DNA of 8,290 nt from Gammaproteobacteria bacterium. Its GTDB lineage: Bacteria; Pseudomonadota; Gammaproteobacteria; HK1. The number at the start of each line of letters is the position of its first letter. The stretch's first letter is position 1. A program made the position numbers and the translations under genes. Shown piece after piece: positions 4,987-8,290 of this stretch. The stretch is taken from NCBI GenBank assembly GCA_020444775.1, contig JAGRHX010000081.1, forward strand, positions 1 to 8,290. Direction: 5' to 3'. The notes under the pieces are model-generated. The model had not been told where the DNA came from, did not search any database, and saw nothing but the letters and a program-made list of their open reading frames with translations.

Positions 4987-6756
4987 TCATTCGCTCTTGC
5001 GGATCCGCAGCCCCAGCTCGCGCAGCTGGCGCTCGTCCACCGGCGACGGCGCATTGGTGAGCGGACAGGCCGCGGTCTGCGTCTTCGGAAAGGCGATGAC
5101 GTCGCGAATCGAGCTGGAACCGGTCATCAGCATCGCGATACGGTCGATGCCGAAGGCGATGCCACCGTGCGGCGGACAGCCGTACTTGAGCGCCCGCAGC
5201 AGGAACACGAAGCGCGCCTCGGCCTCCGCCTCGGGGATACCCAGCACCTGGAACACCGCCTGCTGCATGTCCTCGCGATGGATACGTACCGAACCGCCGC
5301 CGATCTCGTAGCCGTTGAGCACCACGTCGTAGCCGCGCGACAGCAAGCCGCCCGGATCCGCGGCGATCGCCGCCACGTCGTCGGTAGCCGGGGCGGTGAA
5401 CGGGTGATGCAACGCCGCCCAGCGCTTCTCGCGCTCGTCGTACTCGAACATCGGAAAGTCCACCACCCAGACGATCCGCCAGCCGGGCTCGACCAGGTTC
5501 ATGTCCTCACCGACGCGCGCCCGCAAGGCCCCCAGTGAATCATTGACCACGGAGGTCTTGCCGGCGCCGAAGAACACGAGATCGCCGTCGACGGCGCCGG
5601 TCCGCTCGAGGATGCCGTCGATGGCCGCATCGTCCAGGAACTTGACGATCGGCGACTGCAGCCCCTCACGCCCGGCGGCCCGATCGTTGACCTTGATGTA
5701 GGCCAGCCCCTTGGCACCATAGATGCCGACGAAGCGGGTGTAGTCGTCGATGGTCGAGCGCGGCAGCGCACCGCCGCCCGGCACCCGCAACGCCGCGACC
5801 CGGCCAGCCGGATCGTTGGCCGGACCGGAGAACACCTTGAAATCCACCGCGGCCAGCAGATCCGAGAGCTCGACCAGCTCCAGCGGAATCCGCAGATCAG
5901 GTCGATCGGTGCCATAGCGCTGCATGGCGTCCGCCCAGGTGATGCGCGGGAAGGGATCGGGCAGGTCGACGTCAACGACGTTCTTGAACACTGCACGCAA
6001 CAGCCGCTCGATGAGCTGCTGGATCTCGGCCTCGGTCAGGAACGAGGTCTCGATATCGAGCTGGGTGAACTCCGGCTGACGGTCCGCGCGCAGGTCCTCG
6101 TCGCGAAAGCAGCGGACGATCTGATAGTAGCGCTCGAAGCCCGACATCATCAGCAGCTGCTTGAAGATCTGCGGCGACTGGGGCAACGCATAGAAGTTGC
6201 CCGGGTGCACCCGGCTCGGCACCAGATAATCACGGGCGCCTTCGGGCGTGGACTTGGTCAGCATCGGCGTCTCGACATCCAGGAAGCCCTCGTTGTCGAG
6301 GAACTCGCGGATCGCCCGGGTCAGCCGGCTGCGCGTCTGCAGACGCTGGAACATCTCCGCGCGGCGCAGATCGACGTAGCGATAGGTCAGGCGCACGTCC
6401 TCGCCGACGTGCGGCTCGTCGAGCTGGAACGGTGGCGTCTCGGCGCGGTTCAGCAACTCCAGGCGCTTGGCCAGCAGCTCGACCTTGCCGGTTGGCATGT
6501 TGGGGTTCTCGGTCCCGCTCAGCCGCTCACGCACCCGACCTTCGAAACGCAGCACGTATTCGTTGCGGACCTGCTCGGCGAGCGCGAAGGCCTCGGGGGT
6601 GTCCGGGTCGATGACCACCTGCAGGATGCCCGAGCGATCGCGCAGATCGACGAAGATGACGCCGCCATGGTCACGACGCTTGTTGACCCAGCCACACACG
6701 GTCACGGTCTCGCCGAGCAGCGATTCCGTGACCTGGCCGCAGAAATGTGAACGCAT
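4987..6756 (-). CDS. aspS: Aspartyl-tRNA synthetase, probably non-discriminating (Asp/Asn)
   Basis: 589-residue bacterial-type class IIb synthetase (E. coli 590) that charges tRNA(Asp) with aspartate in the cytosol. Order: N-terminal OB-fold anticodon-binding domain (about 1-110), catalytic core with motif 1 around 140-165, QSPQ at 193-196 with Lys199, motif 2 [14 protein letters not shown] (217-230), Asp234, an inserted GAD domain in the middle, and motif 3 GGIAFGIDR (531-539). Active-site residues line up with the E. coli enzyme with an offset of one. His30 (in RRDHGG) and Gly81 match the two Pseudomonas aeruginosa residues tied to tRNA(Asn) recognition, where E. coli has Leu and Lys, so misacylation of tRNA(Asn) with Asp is predicted. 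ATG 6756 gives the family N-terminus MRSHFCGQ; its ribosome binding site is poor. The same frame is open upstream to 6915 without family similarity. Confidence 0.97.
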   Translation of the reverse strand: MRSHFCGQVTESLLGETVTVCGWVNKRRDHGGVIFVDLRDRSGILQVVIDPDTPEAFALAEQVRNEYVLRFEGRVRERLSGTENPNMPTGKVELLAKRLELLNRAETPPFQLDEPHVGEDVRLTYRYVDLRRAEMFQRLQTRSRLTRAIREFLDNEGFLDVETPMLTKSTPEGARDYLVPSRVHPGNFYALPQSPQIFKQLLMMSGFERYYQIVRCFRDEDLRADRQPEFTQLDIETSFLTEAEIQQLIERLLRAVFKNVVDVDLPDPFPRITWADAMQRYGTDRPDLRIPLELVELSDLLAAVDFKVFSGPANDPAGRVAALRVPGGGALPRSTIDDYTRFVGIYGAKGLAYIKVNDRAAGREGLQSPIVKFLDDAAIDGILERTGAVDGDLVFFGAGKTSVVNDSLGALRARVGEDMNLVEPGWRIVWVVDFPMFEYDEREKRWAALHHPFTAPATDDVAAIAADPGGLLSRGYDVVLNGYEIGGGSVRIHREDMQQAVFQVLGIPEAEAEARFVFLLRALKYGCPPHGGIAFGIDRIAMLMTGSSSIRDVIAFPKTQTAACPLTNAPSPVDERQLRELGLRIRKSE

Positions 6757-6777
6757 TGAACAGACCCGGGTGGGCTG

Positions 6778-6835
6778 GCCGGACCGCGCAGGCGGGTCGG
6801 CGCGAGGCCAGCATGGATGGATTGGGCGGTCCGGC
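6778..6835 (-). repeat. 10-bp inverted repeat in the aspS leader
   Basis: GCCGGACCGC (6778-6787) and GCGGTCCGGC (6826-6835) are perfect complements 38 nt apart. In the predicted leader RNA they would form a stable stem ending about 21 nt before the aspS ATG, with a 38-nt loop. Another stem can form nearer the promoter from GCCGGC and GCCGGT around a 6-nt loop (about 6852-6870). Confidence 0.5.
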
Positions 6836-6873
6836 GTGGCCGGATTGCGGCCGACCGGCGTATCAGCCGGCCG

Positions 6874-6901
6874 ATGATAGGCAAAGCGCGCGATTTGGCA
6901 A
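6874..6901 (-). promoter_or_regulatory. Predicted sigma70-type promoter of aspS
   Basis: On the minus strand: TTGCCA (6901-6896) as -35, a 16-bp spacer, TATCAT (6879-6874) as -10. Each hexamer matches the consensus at 5 of 6 positions, notable in such G+C-rich DNA. Transcription would start near 6867, giving a leader of about 110 nt. Confidence 0.6.
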
Positions 6902-6974
6902 CCCACACCGGTCAATCAAGCGCCCATCTGACGCCCCTCGGACTCATGATCCCCGGCGCGTCGGGACTGCCCCC

Positions 6975-8290
6975 TCAGGAGGCCACCGCGCCGATCCCCG
7001 CCGGCACATCGCCGCGTGCCGCGCCGGCACGCATGGTCTGCGCCTGGACCACCGCATAGGCGCTGAGGTTGACCAGCCCGCGCACGGTGATGGTCTGGGT
7101 GGCGATGTGCACCGGACGCGCCGCCCCGAGCAGGATCGGCCCCACCGTCACGCCCTGGCCGAGCATCTTCAGCATCGTATAGGCGATATGCGCGGCATCG
7201 ATGTTGGGCATGATGAGCAGATTGGCCATGCCGCTCAGTTTCGAGCTCGGCAGCACGCGTTTACGCATGGCCTCCGACAGCGCCACCTCGCCATGCATCT
7301 CGCCGTCGACCTCCAGCTCCGGATGCTCCAGGCGCAGGATCTCGGCCGCCTTGCGGATCCGCCGCGCGTACTTGTCCTCGTAGGTGCCGAAGTTCGAGTG
7401 TGAGAGCAGCGCGATCTTCGGTTCGATCCCGAACTGCCGCACCTCACGGGCCGCGAGCAGGGTCATCTCCACCAGCGCCCGTGCCTTCGGGCGCACGCTG
7501 ACATGGGTGTCGCAGATGAAGAAGGTGCCCTGATCGAGGATCAGCGCGACCATGGTCGACAGCTCGTGCACCCCTTCGGCCTTGCCGATCACGTCGCGAA
7601 TGTGCACCAGCTGTCGGCTGAACGGTGTCGAGGTGCCGCAGATCATCGCGTCGGCCTCGCCGTTACGGACCAGCAGCGCACCGAAAGCCGTGCGCCGGTT
7701 GCGCAGCACCCGGTCGGCGCGTGCCATGGACACGCCCTTGCGCCCCATCAGCTCCAGGTACATCTCCGCGAAATCCAGATGCCGCGAGGAGTCCTGTGGG
7801 TTGATGATGTCGAAGTCGCGACCCGGCTCGACACGCAGTCCCATCGCGGTCATCCGACCGATGATGTACTCCTCGCGGCCCAGCAGGATGGGCCGTGCCA
7901 TGCCGCGCATGATCACCTGCTGGGTGGCCTGCAGGACCCGCTCGTCCTCGCCGTCCACGTACACCAGGCGCATCGGCTCGGCCTGCGCACGCAGGAAGAC
8001 CGGCTCCATGACGCCGCTGGACTGATAGACCAGCCGGCTGAGCTTGCGTCGGTAGGCCTCGAAGTCCTCGATGGGCCGGGTCGCGACGCCGCTCTCCATG
8101 GCCGCGCGCGCCACCGCCGGCGCGACGTCGGTCACCAGCCGCGGATCGAAGGGCTTGGGCAGCAGATATTGCGGGCCGAAGGTCAGCGGCTCGGCGGCAT
8201 AGGCCTGCTTGACGATGTCCGACGGCTCCTGCTGCGCCACCTCCGACAGGGCGTGCACGCAGGCGATCTTCATCGCCTCGTTGATCTCGG
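6975..8290 (-). CDS. maeB: NADP-dependent malic enzyme with phosphotransacetylase-like domain (3' part)
   Basis: The last 437 residues of a protein of the MaeB type (E. coli about 759 residues); the 5' part is beyond position 8290. MaeB decarboxylates malate to pyruvate with NADP reduction, linking the TCA cycle to pyruvate and NADPH supply. Seen: the end of the malic-enzyme NAD(P)-binding domain (EINEAMKIA, then PKPFDPRL and AAMESGVATRPI), followed by the full C-terminal phosphate acetyl/butyryl-transferase-like domain with GEADAMICGT, IEPKIALLSHSNFG, DGEMHG, LIMPNIDAAH and GVTVGPILLG. In E. coli MaeB this domain is regulatory and binds acetyl-CoA rather than acting as a phosphotransacetylase. 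The internal ATG at 8273 lies within the malic-enzyme domain and is not the start. It is transcribed towards aspS, 218 bp ahead. Confidence 0.95.
   Translation of the reverse strand, partial: EINEAMKIACVHALSEVAQQEPSDIVKQAYAAEPLTFGPQYLLPKPFDPRLVTDVAPAVARAAMESGVATRPIEDFEAYRRKLSRLVYQSSGVMEPVFLRAQAEPMRLVYVDGEDERVLQATQQVIMRGMARPILLGREEYIIGRMTAMGLRVEPGRDFDIINPQDSSRHLDFAEMYLELMGRKGVSMARADRVLRNRRTAFGALLVRNGEADAMICGTSTPFSRQLVHIRDVIGKAEGVHELSTMVALILDQGTFFICDTHVSVRPKARALVEMTLLAAREVRQFGIEPKIALLSHSNFGTYEDKYARRIRKAAEILRLEHPELEVDGEMHGEVALSEAMRKRVLPSSKLSGMANLLIMPNIDAAHIAYTMLKMLGQGVTVGPILLGAARPVHIATQTITVRGLVNLSAYAVVQAQTMRAGAARGDVPAGIGAVAS

Larger units (their letters stand above)
6757..6974 (-). other. aspS leader and promoter region
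   Basis: 218-bp gap between maeB and aspS. It contains the promoter at 6874-6901 and the inverted repeat at 6778-6835. Nearest maeB, GACGC and GCGTC arms can form a weak stem, but no T run follows, so no convincing intrinsic terminator for maeB was seen and read-through into aspS remains possible. Confidence 0.55.

Noticed and set aside
4970..4990. Six-codon reading frame overlapping the aspS stop (ATGATGA)
   Set aside because: Too short to judge; may affect coupling but nothing in the sequence supports a function.
4914..5054. Extension of the membrane-protein frame into the aspS 3' end
   Set aside because: It would overlap conserved aspS codons in another frame; ATG 4913 has a clear GGGAG.
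6205..6750. 181-codon plus-strand frame opposite aspS
   Set aside because: Shadow of the aspS coding sequence; no recognisable domain.
6757..6915. 53-codon upstream extension of aspS
   Set aside because: ATG 6756 gives the exact family N-terminus and length; the extension would also overlap the best promoter.
8271..8273. ATG at 8273 as the start of a stand-alone phosphotransacetylase
   Set aside because: The frame continues upstream to the window edge with malic-enzyme residues (EINEA), so this is an internal Met of maeB.

Overview
The window is G+C-rich (by eye about two thirds, not computed) and densely coded. It looks like an ordinary chromosomal segment of a high-GC gammaproteobacterium. 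The AspRS and the NADP-malic enzyme resemble pseudomonad and enterobacterial proteins along their length. No transposase, integrase, phage gene, CRISPR array, tRNA or rRNA was found. The genus is not determined; halophilic or marine lineages such as Salinisphaera or the Nevskiales are only a guess.

Left part (1-2571): a complete (R)-3-hydroxybutyrate dehydrogenase gene (minus strand, 8-787) is separated by a 284-bp divergent intergenic region with a 9-bp inverted repeat from a peptide deformylase gene (plus strand, 1072-1629). The deformylase faces a small single-domain formyltransferase gene (minus strand, 1868-2536). Their 238-bp convergent gap holds three hairpins. The last, read on the minus strand, is a G+C-rich stem followed by a T run, which is a convincing intrinsic terminator.

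Middle part (2572-4205): a SnoaL/NTF2-like protein (2572-3024) and a PrpF/GalD-family isomerase (3099-4205) are co-oriented and may share a transcript. The stop codon of the first lies in a roughly 20-bp tandem duplication. The isomerase end overlaps by 63 bp the end of the converging gene.

Right part (4143-8290, all minus strand): transcription runs from maeB (NADP-malic enzyme with phosphotransacetylase-like domain, 5' part outside the window), through aspS, to a two-helix membrane protein resembling the input half of a sensor with no output domain. A good sigma70-type promoter lies upstream of aspS, and its inferred leader of about 110 nt contains a 10-bp inverted repeat.

Functionally this is a mix of central carbon metabolism (3-hydroxybutyrate oxidation, malate to pyruvate, a PrpF-type isomerisation) and translation (tRNA charging, N-formyl removal). 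I see no defence, mobile or biosynthetic cluster. The most informative observations are the non-discriminating signature in AspRS, the output-less sensor-like protein, the orphan formyltransferase beside a second-type deformylase, and the structured terminator region at 1670-1782.
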